Shown here: positions 25,010 through 37,446 of the stretch, piece by piece
Layout of the letters: the number at the start of each line of letters is the position of its first letter
Position numbering within the stretch: the first letter of the stretch is position 1
Assembly (NCBI RefSeq): GCF_002105155.1
Contig: NW_019028987.1
Span: forward strand, 798,501 to 862,500
Length of the DNA: 64,000 nucleotides
Reading direction: 5' to 3'
Source: Lobosporangium transversale
Taxonomy: Eukaryota; Mortierellomycota; Mortierellomycetes; Mortierellales; Mortierellaceae
Notes under the pieces: generated by a model
What the model saw: the letters and a program-made list of their open reading frames with translations, nothing else
Databases searched by the model: none
Told to the model about the DNA's origin: nothing
Position numbers and translations under genes: made by a program

Positions 25010-26468
25010 AAAAATCGTGAGCAACCGGACTCGTCCGACAACTTCCCCCATTTCTCCACACTCCAACGCCATTTTTTCCCTTCTACACAAACTATTTGAA
25101 ATATGAATAACCAGAACGCCAAAACATTATCAGCCGGCTTTTTATAACATCAGCATGGCGAACCTCTCAGCTCATCTCATTCAATGTATTTTACAGCGCC
25201 AATGCCACGCACAAAAAAAAAAAAAAAAAAAAAAAAACTACTTTATCAGCTCAGATATAATATCTTGGAAAGTATTCGACAGCACTATTTCAGCGACTCG
25301 TCATTGACAACACAACTCAGCAAACACACTGTAGATTGTCCTTGGGATAGTCTGTTTGCTTATTCTCTCACAATGCTTGGAGTAGAGAAGAATAAAGCCA
25401 GTATCATACGTATTATCATGTAGTATACGGCCCAACTCTTCCTACTTTGTAAATAAACAACATGTAGTGCTCTCAAGATATCTTTCATCAATCAAAGGAT
25501 TTTTTGTGTCATCAGTGATTGCTCCGTGTGACAATAAATGATTAACATTCATGTAGAAAGTACTGATAAGTTCGGAATGAAAAAACTCATCTAGCAGTAT
25601 TTATAATGTTGAAGAATGCCATCTCTATTGTTGTAACAAGGCATTGTGCATCTCACTAGTGATTATATTTCTTACTTACTCTTATTGATTCAACGGACGA
25701 AGTAGCTTTCCTAACTGATCCATCTCACGTTAAACTTTTTTTTTTCTGTCGGAAAAATTATGTGTTCTCACCATCTTTATTGAAAAAAGATCTTTACTGG
25801 CCTGGGTGATATAGGTACCTTCTCATTCAGGGCTAGCTCTTGAGAAGTTTCGCCACATCTTGTAATCGGGATCTTTGGACAAACATCCTCCTTCGTAGAA
25901 TTTAGGGTGGTGCACAGATGAAAGAATAAAACACATTGGTTTTAACCACCAATTCAATAAGTATTGTGAAACATGCTTTGAACATGCCTATTTGAGAATG
26001 TCATCATAAATTGCTATCCATGAAGAGCTTCTGTGCCTGCTCCAGAATAAGATAACAGGTTCCTAATGGTTGAGTTGACACTGAAAGATGCTGTATATCG
26101 GTTTTTTGTTTTCTACTTTGCATGGCATCTCTCTCTCATTCTGAAACGGGCTTGGGCCTGGATGATTGATATGGACAGATAGGGGAGACCAGCATCAGTG
26201 GAACAATGGTAGTCTCAATAATGTCAATTGGCGGGAACAGACCATGTTGAGCATTGCTTTTTATATACTTCAAGGTATTGATAGGACTGAGGAAGATCAA
26301 CAGTGGACATAGATTGGCTACCGCCTCAATTCCCCATTGCCATGGATGAAAATTACAAGTTTTCAGAACCGATGATTTTAAGTCTTCTTTGACAATCTTC
26401 GCCTGCCTTCTTATTTAACAAAGATTTGTTTATGATTAGACAATATTCTTTAAGTAATTGAATCATAG
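25010..26468. other. Gene-poor 1.46 kb between ISU1 and the F-box gene
   Basis: Contains the ISU1 3' UTR and an A run near 25212-25236. The rest is AT-rich unique-looking sequence with stops in all frames. No RNA gene, inverted repeat or transposon end was recognised. Confidence 0.4.
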
Positions 26469-29457
26469 TTAAGAACAATCTACTAAAATCTTGTTGGAGT
26501 AAACTTGGTATCGTTTGCCTTTGAAAACATAAATGCATCGCAACCTGTCATGAACCTCCGCCTTCACGAACCCTTGATCTTCTTGTGCCTCCTTTTCGCG
26601 CTTTTTCTTCAGCATTTCTAGTTCTGCCTCACCTTCTGCTCTCTCTTTCAGCTGTTGTTGTTTCCTCTCCATCAAATATCCATCTTCATCAACTTTTGCG
26701 TCGGTGTCTTCCTCTGGGAAATCAAAGAGTCCAGAAGAAAAGGCCGGAGCGATAGTTTCCTCCCATGGATCGAAATTCTTACATCGCCTCTGTTCTCTCC
26801 GTTGCTCTTGATGTTCTAGCTGTCGTTCACTAATACGAAAAAGCTCTCGACGTCTACGAGCCTCTGCCTCTATGAACTGAACACGAGATTTTTGATCCCA
26901 GTCATGAGGCGCTTTGGGTGCAGCTTCCTTCAGCCCAAATTCCCAAAGCTCATACCCTGACAAGCGACAGCCTCGAATGTTGGATTTCCGGAGATGCTTT
27001 AGTGATAACAGGCCCTCCATCAGCCATCTGTTGCTCGGAATTCGTGGCACGCCCATCTTTAAATAACGAACATTGCTGAACCATGTCCGCATGAACCAAA
27101 GGAATATATTTGAATCACAATGCATGAACTCCCATCGACCTGTTAGTGTAAGCGAGTGGACTGGAGATTCAAAGCGAGGAGCAGCAAGCAATGGAGCATC
27201 TCGAGACTCGGATACAACGCGTGGAGCCCGATCCAGATCTAGATGTAGCCTTTTCAAATTGGGGCATCTCTCCAGGAATGATAACTGGAATAAATGTGCT
27301 GCATGGCCCTTTAGCCACAATGAGCCAAGTGCGGACATGTTCCAGTTCCTGGCGATATGAGAATAGGACAAAAAATCATATCAAATTAAGTCTCAACTTT
27401 CCTAATTAAAATCTTTTATCCAGCCAGTCAGATGCAATAACTCACCATGACCAGGAAGGCTGAGACAGAGTGCTGAGGTAGTCTTTATGGAGGACATGGT
27501 CGAGGTGAATGCTACGCACATTGGGCGTATTTATGAATGTTTCATAGTTGAAAATTGTGCAAACTGGTCCAATAATCCTGAGATGTTTTAGCTTGGGTAG
27601 ATACCACGGCTCTTGGAGTGACCCTAACTCGTCATAAGACGGCGATGTAGGGGACCCTTCGTTCCCACTCTCCAAATGAATGTGCTCTAATGTAGAGCAC
27701 CCCTTCAGGAATCCAACGTTGCAAGTGAAGTAGGCTGGCGAGTTGATAAAGATTTCCAGTCGGGTCAGGTGAGGCATGTCATGAATAAGACCCAAGGGAA
27801 CCTCACATACTGTAAAACGAATCCGCACTTGGACTGAAACTAGCGTGCTGCTGAAAGCTAAACAGACATCTCGTAATACAGGGATGATGGGGTCATTAGC
27901 CTCCCTGTCCCCCAAATGGATCTTACGAAGCGGCACGGGATCCGGTACAGGCCCTAGTAGTCTAAGGCCTGCATTCTGTGATGCAACAGAAGCGCAACCT
28001 TTAAGGACGAGGTTCTCAAAGAGGGTACGTTCCTCATGTTCTTTCACAGCCCAAGCAAACGCTGATGGTGAGCTCTTAATCTGGCCACAGAAGCGTTCCA
28101 AGCTTCGGCATTGTTGTAGCAGCTCTCCCTGGCTCCACGTTGCCTCCATCAATGCAGGCACATTGAAAGAGCGAATGCGCTTAATACCATTGAGAGGGAT
28201 GTCGCTCAGGGTAGGGGGGTGTCTCCAGTCCTGAAAGTCGATATTCGCAGGAGACTGCAATGCTTTTAAAAGCCCAAGGTAGCGTGCGTCATCTGAGCTA
28301 TTCCAGCCTCGGGGAGCTGTAACTCCTTGTAGCCCAGATCCCGGTTGGTGATGGTCTGAAGGAGAGGAATGGTTAACGTTGTTTTTAGAGCCGAATAGCT
28401 CGCGATGTAACTTCAAAAAAGCTGCTCCTCGTGATGCAGGGTCTGAAGCAGGAACAGGAGAAGAAGGAGAAGTGCCAGGCTGGGGATCAATGGGCTCATT
28501 CCCTGCCGCTACTATAATTTCATTCACACCAGGCGGTGGAACCTCTACAATTTGATCTGCTACCACTTCTTGATTAGTTTGTTCAGCTTCGTTCTGTGCC
28601 TGTGCTGCCTCTGCTTCTGCTTGCTCCTGTCCTTGGTTGTTGTGAGGCTGATCTTGATGCTGTTCTTGAATGTTGTTTCCATCGACGCCTTCATTGCCAT
28701 TTCTCCTTTGAGTATTATCTTCGGCCTGTTGCTCTTGTTCATTCTGATCCTCAGCTTGATCGTGTGTGCCATCGAGCCCATCTTCATAAAATGAGATCCA
28801 CCGAAGGTTCTTAAGCCGAGGAAGAAGCGGTTTATAGGGTGCAAGATGCGTAACTGGAATTAAAAGGGTCTGGACGCGCTCTGCATGGTGATCCAAAAAG
28901 ATGATACGTAGCAGCCTCATGAGGAGTGCTCCTACTCCATTGTCACTGTCTGGTGCTATGGATTTAAGTGTATGAGCCCAGCGATCATAATCAAGATCCC
29001 CAAGGTAATCGACATAGCAGGCCATCAATGGTTGGTCAGCAGTGACAAAAGGCGATATAGGATCCCGCCAATCGGGAGTGAGGAATGGAACGAGATCATC
29101 GGAACGACGACAAGAGAGAAGTAATGTGTAGAGTAATTTCTTGGCTGCCGTAGAATATGCGAAAATTGATTTTGATTTGCGATAATGCAATAGATTTCGT
29201 CGTTGGATCTGTTTTTCTAATGCTCTATAAGGGTCACGGTAGAGGATAGGAAGTGTTGCTTTGAAGAAGGAGCTATGGACAGTTAATAAATGGAAAAGCG
29301 TAAAGATATCGCCATCCAGATGGGAGATGACGCACTGAATGCATTCCAGCGGTAATTTTGGTGAATATGATGTAGAAATGCTGTCGACGGATATTGGTGG
29401 CGCATTCAATGTAATGGTCATCTCTTGATGAGAACAGGTATCAGTGTGTGTCGACAT
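26469..29457 (-). CDS. Large F-box protein with leucine-rich C-terminus
   Basis: Two exons (29457-27446 and 27348-26469) give 963 residues. An F-box-like motif lies near residues 32-72 (LPLECIQCVISHLDG to LPILYRDPY), expected to bind Skp1 in an SCF ubiquitin ligase. The middle has a low-complexity Gln/Glu/Asn region (about 235-310). Irregular leucine-rich segments such as LTRLEIFINSPAYFTCNVGF and CPNLKRLHLDLDRAPR suggest a substrate-binding LRR fold, and the end is a charged coiled coil (KERAEGEAELEMLKKKREKE). F-box/LRR proteins are very numerous in Mortierella-like genomes; the substrate is unknown. Confidence 0.8.
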
Positions 29458-30301
29458 GAAGTGGAAGAGTTAAAAAAAAAAAAAAAGGAGATAAGAATAA
29501 GAATAATGAGAGTGAAAGTGAGAAAGAAGGAGAGTGTGTGCAAGAGAGAAAGTAGAATGAAGAAGAAAGAAGGAGCAGAAAAAAAAAAAAGATCCTTAAA
29601 GGGAGGTGGTTTTGTTTTTTCTAAAGAGTTGCTTGGAGGCGCGGTTAATCGCGCCAGGGTGCTGATACTCATTTGAGTGTTGCCACAGACGAGCGAGAAG
29701 GGTCCTTGCAAAGCCCTTTGCCTCGCGTGTTTTAAACTTGTGTTACATCGCTTTGATTTGATGCGCATAGGTTAACTATCATGGTGCTAACGGCTGCGCC
29801 CTCACTGTTGACCCAATGTAAGAAGAAACTGCGGCAGCCATTGTTTCTTCTTTTGGATTAATTGGACCTTTTAGTTTGGACCAGAGGGCTCTTTTTGGCT
29901 AGACTCTTTCAAATATAAATGGTTTACTTAACAAAATCCTTATAATTGAAAAAGGACTAACCAAAAAGAGCGACAAGCTTGACCCTCTGGTTTGGACCGA
30001 TCTATTAGTCATAAACATGCTGTGATAGTCGTTTATGGATGTAGTATCACTGAGACATTTTTAAGAAACAAAAGGATTACATCTGGAATCATGTCTCTCA
30101 GAATTTTTTTTTACAACAGTTGCTGTAGAGCTCATTTATTCACACGGCAACACACAAATATCCTAGCGACTTGTCAGTTGTCTTTAGAGGTCTTTTTCTT
30201 TTTATTTTCTAAACTTAGTTCTAACTGTAGCTCGCTTAGGATATTTATTCTCTCTTCAAAAGCGATAGGACCTGCAAACAACATTGCTCCTTAAGTCATC
30301 T
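29458..30301. other. Intergenic, F-box gene to GNAT gene
   Basis: 844 bp. It holds the F-box promoter (purine-rich next to the gene) and a small inverted-repeat element at 29875-29996, listed separately. No gene was recognised. Confidence 0.4.
29881..29990. mobile_element. Small MITE-like inverted-repeat element
   Basis: The two ends are inverted copies: CCAGAGGG then CTCTTTTTGGCTAG on the left, and CTAACCAAAAAGAG then CCCTCTGG on the right, with 11 extra bases in the right arm. TTTGGA flanks both sides directly (29875-29880 and 29991-29996), as a target duplication would. It has no coding capacity. The family is unknown. Confidence 0.5.
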
Positions 30302-31264
30302 TTACAAAGCGAGGCGAAGCACAGAAAAATACGTGTCCTCCTGCTTGGTACGGCTATTATCAGGGAATGGGACTCTCTCACCATAATCCACGAACCCAAG
30401 CTTCTTATACCACCTGATCAATTCCTCGCGCATGTAAAGAACATATACCACACATTGGGTACGATTCATTTGCTCTTTTGCATATTTCAATGAGGTCTCG
30501 ACTAGTTTTCGACCGATACCTCGAGATTGCTGTGTAGGATCAACAGAAAAAAGTCCGAGGAAAACTTGTTGTTCTTTGGGTAATCTTTCAGTATAGGGCG
30601 ACACGTAGCCATCCTTGGTGTACACGCCAAAATCAGGAAAATGCTCCACAGCTTCGAGTTGAATAGTTCCGAGAGGTTGACCTGATTCGGAATCGAAAGC
30701 GAGAAATAATGGGTTGATCTTATCAACAAGGACTTCTTTCAGTTCATCAATCGGGATACGCTCGTCACGGACTAAAAATATGAAATATGCAAAGAAAAAA
30801 ATTTAGGGAATCAAAAAGAAAACAAAATAAATAAATAAATAAAAAAAAGCATTATAACGGATCACTTACTCAAATGTGCCTCTGTCGTCCATCCGCCCTC
30901 TAGAAAGATTGTATTTTTACATTTACGTATAAAAAGAAGATCATTTAGTATCTCACCAAAGGTGCATAGTGTTTGATCCCCAGAACAATGTCGCTCACAA
31001 GCTGACAGAGCAGTTTAATTGACAGCTGTGATGCACACTAACGGAAAGTTTGGTCATGCTACAAGGCCGCTATTAACTGTCATTGCTATAGCTGGTTTGA
31101 AGCTGATGAGCTTTTTTTTATTCACCTGATCTGTATGCGCGGTTGATGACAGAATGAATGAGGTCGATTTGACTGATGTCTTCAGCAATGGCTCGACGGA
31201 CAGTGACTGTGGTCTTCTTCTCTGGACGAGATGAATGTGAAGAAGCCGAAGGAGAAGAAGTCAT
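30302..31264 (-). CDS. GNAT-family N-acetyltransferase
   Basis: Three exons (31264-31126, 30899-30870, 30771-30302) give 212 residues; the middle exon is only 30 nt. After a Ser-rich start the fold begins TVTVRRAIAEDISQIDLIH. The central strand reads FLGLFSVDPTQQSRGIGRKL, with the acetyl-CoA pyrophosphate-binding QSRGIG loop, and the C-terminal strands contain RWYKKLGFVDYGERVPFP. The substrate (a small molecule amine or a protein N-terminus) cannot be inferred. Predicted soluble. Confidence 0.85.
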
Positions 31265-31587
31265 GAGGGATGAAATGTAAAATATACAAATACGGAGTGA
31301 GGAAAAGTCAAGAAAGGAGAAGAGAATACTAAAGAAGGAAAGGATAGATTTTATTTCCCCCAAGGCCCAGACAGTGACCGCTGAGGGCAACTTTATTGAG
31401 GGAGGTACTAAAAAGAAGCCCGTTCTACCAGGATCACTTGGGTTATATCTCGTGATGAGATCGTGGGAAACTCAGCCATGAGTAATAACTGTCACGAAGC
31501 CACTTTTATTGGTCCCTGAACAGAAAAAAAAAACTTTTGGCCTCTCAATGCATAAAATGCATTCCTTAGTTTTTTGCATCGGATCCC
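31265..31587. promoter_or_regulatory. Divergent intergenic region, GNAT / S4-PrmC fusion gene
   Basis: 323 bp between divergent start codons. It is purine-rich next to the GNAT gene and has a short A run near 31524. No defined element. Confidence 0.4.
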
Positions 31588-33857
31588 ATGAGGTCATTCC
31601 AGGCACAAGTCAAGCAGGAGGACAATGGGACCCGAGTCTGGAAATTCGTGCTCGCACAATGGAAGACCGTTGTCAAGTCTCGAGAACAGATGCGTCGATG
31701 CTTTAAACGAGGCGAGGTACATGATCTTATCACTGTGACTCCGTTCTCTCTTCTGTCCACAAACAAAAAGTGAGCTAAGATAATTCACATTGTACTCTAT
31801 AATATTATTGATGCTGGCTAGGTGTCTGTCAATGGCGTAGTTGCGGAAGTAACTAGGATCCTTGTAACAGGCGATCTGGTCCAAATCAAATTTGATGCTC
31901 AGGCTGCACATGAGTCCGTCTATGGGAAAGAAAAACTTGAGATCTGCTATGAAGATAATGATCTCGCAGTAATCATCAAGCCCTCGGGAAAAACAATGGT
32001 TGCTGTGGGATTTATGTTGCCCTTCTCACTCACTCCGAGTATTAATGCTGAGCCAGGAAATGGAGAGGAGAAGATGGATGAAAATAAAAGCCAGCTCAAG
32101 ATGGACGCAACTTCGACAGTACTGCTTGAACTTGACAAGCAAGGCACATCTCCAACCTCAAATGAAGATGAGTGGACTTCTCCGGAGCATGATCTCGGAC
32201 AAGAGAATGAGCTTAGTGATGATGATAGCGACGAGTTCGCTGCATTTGATGTACCTTCCAACATTTCGCCAACTCTTGGGCAACAGAATTGCCTCCCATG
32301 TGCAATCCATGGGGTTGAAAAGGCTTCAAACGGACTTGTAAGTGTGCTCATAGTGAATTTATGTTTTTTTAAGCGCTCCAAAGAAGTGTTTCCTCTTTGG
32401 GACTAAAGCTTTGTTGTTGACTCTACTTTTTGTTATGCCGATATAGGTTCTTATTGCAAAGACTGCAGAGATGCGCTCAACGCTTATGCAGATGCACAAC
32501 AGCGGCAAAATCACCAGAACTTTCAGGGTCATATGTCATGGAGGTTGGTCACGAGATGGGGCTCAGGAAATAGAAAATGATATGCAGCATCCTCTCGTTT
32601 ATGATGAAGGAAGTATGATTCCTGTGAATCCTGGATTTTTAGATGCAAAGTGTATAGAGTCTATACGTGTTGTTAAAGTGACTCCATCCAACGAAGCAGG
32701 AAGTCTCTCTACTCTGGATGTCGTGCTACGGTCGCCATTTTTGGGTGTCAATGTACGTCGGTACCTCATGTCCGCACACCATCCTGTTATAGGAGACAGC
32801 GGCAATACAAAACCTCTCAAAGCAAATCGCAACAAAGGCCTGCTATCATGCCTTGCCAAGGTAGAATTTATCCATCCTAATCTCAACATTCCCATCACTG
32901 TCCATTTGGAGGAGCCAGTCAAATTTGAGCAGCTGAGGATACGTGAGCAAAAGGCGTGTCTACGTCGTCAGGCGAATGACCTGGCGGAACTCAAAAAAGG
33001 GGGTTTGGAACTTACACAAACATATAGTCGTGCTTCCGAGTTACCTATCGCATATCTGGTGGGCGAGAAGGTCGGTTCACTTTTAATTTTTGATCTGATC
33101 TACAGATGAGTGTTTTCTTGTGATGCCTCGCTGACTTTTACACATTACACATTTACTCAATGTTAATGATGCTTGCAAACAGGATTTTTGTGATATGCGG
33201 TTCAAAGTATCACCATCGACGTTAATCCCCCGCGCCAGCACAGAAACACTTGTTCATACTGCCATCTCACTTGCAAAGGATCGATCGATCAAAATCCTTG
33301 ATGTGGGGACAGGAAGCGGCTGTTTGCTATTGGCTTTGCTAAAGAACCTTCCTACATCTATTGGAGTTGGTATAGATATCAGCCAAGAGGCACTCGAAAT
33401 AGCCCAAATCAACTGTCAAATGCATGGCCTGACAAATCGAGCTTTATTCGAGATAGGGGATCTTGGACAGCTGGATAGCACTCCTAGTCTTTTCAAATCA
33501 TTTGATCTCCTTGTGTGTAACCCACCTTACTTGGATAGCAGTAAAGCAGAAAAGCTGAAGAAACTATTTGATGGCACGGAGCATGAACCACCAATAGCCC
33601 TATTTGCAAGTAGTGAAGGCTATGGAGCATATGAACTATTGGCTGCAAGCTTGTTCCGCAACCTTTGCACTCCTGCTGAGCGCCGTGTTATGGCCGATGG
33701 AGCGCACGTCATCCTAGAAATTGGCAGTGGAATGGGCCAACGTGTCCGGGAATTATTCAAGTTTTTACGTTTTGTAGAATCATTTAGGGACAAGCAAGAC
33801 TCTGAGCGATGCCTTGTGTTTGCGCTACCAGAGGCTAGGCCTGTAGATTATCAATAA
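31588..33857 (+). CDS. Fusion protein: S4 domain + degenerate RluA-like pseudouridine synthase + PrmC/HemK-like methyltransferase
   Basis: Four exons (31588-31716, 31822-32337, 32447-33070, 33183-33857) give 647 residues. Residues ~12-65 look like an S4 RNA-binding domain (MRRCFKRGEVSVNG, GDLVQIK). Residues ~75-395 follow the RluA fold: DNDLAVIIKPSGK, IHGVEKASNGLVLIAKT, HHPVIGDSG, a long acidic insert (110-195), then FEQLR. The family's catalytic HRLDxxTSG is HGVEKASNG here, so the essential Asp is replaced by Glu and activity is doubtful. Residues ~408-647 match PrmC: FKVSPSTLIPRASTETL, LDVGTGSG, and the catalytic NPPY at 536-539. PrmC methylates the GGQ glutamine of release factors. The joins are ordinary in-phase introns. 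Location and activity are inferred, not shown. Confidence 0.8.
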
Positions 33858-33879
33858 AAGACACGTAAAAAAAAAAGTT

Positions 33880-34468
33880 TTATTGCTGTTTTTTAACGTT
33901 AATCGGGGGTCGAGAGCTTTGAGAATCTTCCAAAACAGCGGCGACTACATATGCAAAAAGGACCACATTGGCCATCACTGCAGCACTGATACCAGCATAC
34001 GTCGTGTTGCCTAAAGTTATTTCAACATATTGTAGTTTAAAATGATCTGATGTTTAGGGAAGATGGACAGGCCAGTTTTTGAAATTGGTTTTTTTTTTTT
34101 TTTATTTTTTTTATAGCACACGCCAAAAGGCTACCAAACATACCATCAAAGTACCGGTCCACACTGATAAAGTAAGTTCCTATAGGAAAAAAAATCATGG
34201 CTACGGTGAAGAAGGCGAGCTTAACAAGGGTCGACCTAGATATAGATTGAGGTAAAATGAAGATATCAGTTGAGTTAATGCTTGCAACATCTTGCAGATC
34301 TCTATTTTTTTTTTTACTGTAGAAATAGCAATAGTAAAAATGGTTGGAAGGTTACGTAGACACGGCTGGGGAGGTTGAGCGCACTGGTGTCGACGACGAC
34401 GAGTCGGATGAGCTGAATGGCGTTTGCTGTGCTGTGGCGGATGCGGATGCTTTCCCTTTAGAAGACAT
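33880..34468 (-). CDS. VMA21: V-ATPase assembly factor Vma21
   Basis: Three exons (34468-34356, 34235-34144, 34010-33880) give 111 residues. A Ser/Thr-rich cytosolic N-terminus is followed by two transmembrane helices, STLVKLAFFTVAMIFFPIG and the one beginning NTTYAGISAAVMANVVLF. The protein ends VKKQQ, a KKXX dilysine signal for return to the ER, as in the yeast protein. Vma21 chaperones V0 assembly in the ER, including subunit c'' (VMA16 at 0.6-1.8 kb). The family is too short and divergent for most ORF finders. It converges with the S4-PrmC fusion gene, with only about 22 bp between the stop codons. Confidence 0.9.
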
Positions 34469-34666
34469 GATGTTGGAGACGTATGCGTGAGCAAGTGAAT
34501 GAAGACAATGCTTTGAGACACCTTCCTTTTAATTTGGCCGAACCCCTCAAATTTTAATATTCTTTTCTGTTCAATTTGCTTCCATTCTGTTAATCTGCGG
34601 CAATCAATAGCCTCTTTCTATTGTCCATCGACACATCGACTTCTCAAATCATCAGCACCATCCACC

Positions 34667-36580
34667 ATGGTCAATCCTCGTGTCTTTTTTGACATCGACA
34701 TCGATGGTCACCGGATTGGAAGGCATGTTACTGCCTTTGATTTAGAACTGACATTGCAACAACTTGTCGTATTTTATAGGCATATTGACACTCTCTCAAC
34801 TTTACTTTTCCTCATTCTTCTAGGATCGTCATGGAGTTGTTTGCGGATGAGGTGCCACGTACTGCAGAGAATTTCCGTGCACTTTGCACTGGTAAGAAGT
34901 CAAAGGATTTAGTTCGTTATGCAGTGATCAAGGAAGTATCCAAACAATGATCAGCTAACTGTGTATCCACACTTTTATTTTCAATTTTAGGTGAAAAAGG
35001 TGTAAGTAAAACTAGCAGCGTACCCCTACACTACCGAGGTTCTATCTTTCATCGGTACGAAGCACTCAAGTTTGTGAAACAAGTGAGTGAATAATGATGA
35101 TTATTAACTTGGTTAAAAAAGTTCATATTCTTACTACCATTGTCTTGTTTGACCATTGTAGTGTTATCAAGGGCTTTATGGTTCAAGGAGGAGGCAAGTG
35201 AGACCATTGAATTGGGACGCCTTTACAAGTCAGCTTCAACATTAGCCCACTGTTTGTATGATCGCCATGGATATGGATTACTTACTATACTATACTATTC
35301 ATTCATGCTCAATTAACAACAGACTTTATCAGGAGGGATGGATCAGGAGGCGAGAGTATTTATGGTGGGCCAATGCCAGATGAAGGAGGCTTCAAGCGAA
35401 AGCATGATATTGAAGGTATGTTGCACAACAATCAAATATTTCGCCATGTGTTGTTTGCAGTAAGCGAGAACTCGATGTAATTATCACTAATTCTTTATAA
35501 TGCTTTTTTTTTTTTTTTTTTTTTTTTTAAATTGTGTAGGACTCTTATCGATGGCAAACAAAGGACCCAATTCCTCCACCTCTCAATTTTTCTTGACCAC
35601 TCGACCAACTCCTCATTTAGATGGTATGTTTGAGCGGCTTTCGGTTCTGTATATGAACCATATAGTTTATCGTGGCCTAGTCTCAGTGGATTAATTTCTA
35701 AACATGTTTTCGCCCCCTTCATGAATAGGGAAGCATGTTGTTTTCGGACGTGTTGTAAAAGGTTATGACGTGGTCGAGAAAATTGAAAACACGCCCACGG
35801 ATGAAAGAAACGATAGACCGCTGAGCATCGTCATGATCTCCAATTGCGGCGAGCTTGAACTAAGGATACCACCAAAGCTACTAGAACAGCAACGACAACA
35901 GCAGGTAGCGGCAGCAGCAGAGAAAACGCAAGGAAGTACTTCTAAAGATGACAGAAGTCGTGGTAGCGACAACGACAGCGATAGTGATAGTGACAGCAAT
36001 AGCGACAGCGACAGTGATAGTCATTCTGTATCTCGAAAACGCCGACAGAGACGCCGAAGCCGCCACAACCGCTCAAAGTCAAGGAGCAGCAGTGAGTCTA
36101 ACTCCGATAGACATAGCTCTCGTCGAAGAGATCGTTCTTCCAGACACAGGAGGAAGCATGAGCGTTCGTCTCGAAGGACTCGCAGTCGTAGTGACAGCCG
36201 TAGTCCTAGTCGCAGCCGCAATAGTCGTCACACCAGGCGTCGTTCCCGCTCTGGCTCTAGATCGCCCCGCTTAAAAAACGAAGTGCGCAAGCAAGAATCG
36301 AGGGCTGAACCTGAAAATCGTCAAACCAATAATGCCAATGACGATGCTCGCTATTCTGAACGTCGACATGAGGCTGTGCGTCCACATCCAAGAACACGCT
36401 CGCGCTCACCTGAAGTCAAGTATAAAGGACGAGGATTGATGGTATGCAAAGGAAGGAAAATTGGAAGGAAAATGGGTTACTGTGCCACTTCAAGAAATTA
36501 CCATCTAACCTTAAATGCTCTATTATTTTTCTGCGTTGCTTTTCACATTGGATTAGAAATACCGCGAAAAATATCGGTAG
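34667..36580 (+). CDS. RS-rich nuclear cyclophilin (PPIase), CypG-like
   Basis: Eight exons (34667-34722, 34824-34891, 34991-35054, 35162-35193, 35323-35415, 35540-35623, 35729-36441, 36557-36580) give 377 residues. The N-terminal ~175 residues are a cyclophilin: [47 protein letters not shown], and [14 protein letters not shown]; key catalytic residues appear intact. The rest is an Arg/Ser domain with RSRSxSR blocks, ending GRGLMKYREKYR. This architecture is typical of spliceosome-associated cyclophilins (PPIG/SRCyp). Introns 1 and 4 need GC donors (AAG|GCATGT and GAG|GCAAGT) to keep the cyclophilin frame. The last coding exon is only 24 nt. Confidence 0.9.
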
Positions 36581-37277
36581 ACATGTCATCGATTGAAACA
36601 GATTATTTGCCGCAGCCTCCTTGGATCATGTCATAATAAATATCTATGACAGCGCACTTGATTAAAAAAAAAAAAAAAAATAGGAGACATCAATTGGAAA
36701 CACTGCTGCATGATGCTTAGCTTATGCTGTGCCCCCTCAGCCCTCTTTTTTATTCTTTTTTTGTATTTTTTTTATGTTGTTTGTCTGTTTTCTTTTTTCG
36801 ACTGCGCCCGCGGGACGATGCTCAAATGTTAAAATCCTAATGTGGTCGGCGGGATTTTTGATGGAACAGACGAATTCTTTCCTCCCCACTTGTTGCCACC
36901 ATCCAGCTTTGATGATTCTCTTCGCCACATCACGTGGTGAGTCCAAAGTGGCAGGTATAAAAGGAAGCGCAGCATTGGCCACACTCCGCCACCTGTTCCC
37001 TTTCTTTTCTCTTCTTTTTTTTATCATCCCTCCTTACCCCCTTCACTTCCGTCTTGCCAAAGCGACATCACTCATCATTACTTCACATCCTTCTTGTAAA
37101 AAAAAAAATACAATCTAACTGCATTCATTTCGCATTTGTGCCCTTTTGTCCTTTTTGCCATACCAAGCTCCTTTCAAACGCATCACTACAAAAACCTTTT
37201 TTTTTTTTTTTTCCTACTACATATTAAATATCCTGTATCCTACCAAGTTTAACACAGCGGAATAAACGTTACTAAAA
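36581..37277. promoter_or_regulatory. Intergenic/promoter region of the ariadne-type gene
   Basis: 697 bp with a TATAAAAGG box at about 36956, some 320 bp before the ATG at 37278. Pyrimidine-rich tracts and a T run lie between them, which suggests a long 5' UTR. Confidence 0.5.
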
Positions 37278-37400
37278 ATGAGCACAGGAAGCATCAGCGA
37301 GGACGATTTTGCTGGTATGTTTGTGCTGAGGAGAGTTCTTTAACAGTTTTTGACTATTGACTATCACTGTTGATGCTCAACCTTTATCATTCGTCAACCA

Positions 37401-37446
<46 letters not shown>

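Noticed and set aside
27845-28814. Plus-strand ORFs opposite the F-box gene
   Set aside because: Antisense shadows of a long coding exon, with no recognisable domains.
35763-36274. ORFs in other frames of the RS region
   Set aside because: Repeat-rich Arg/Ser codons leave other frames open by chance.
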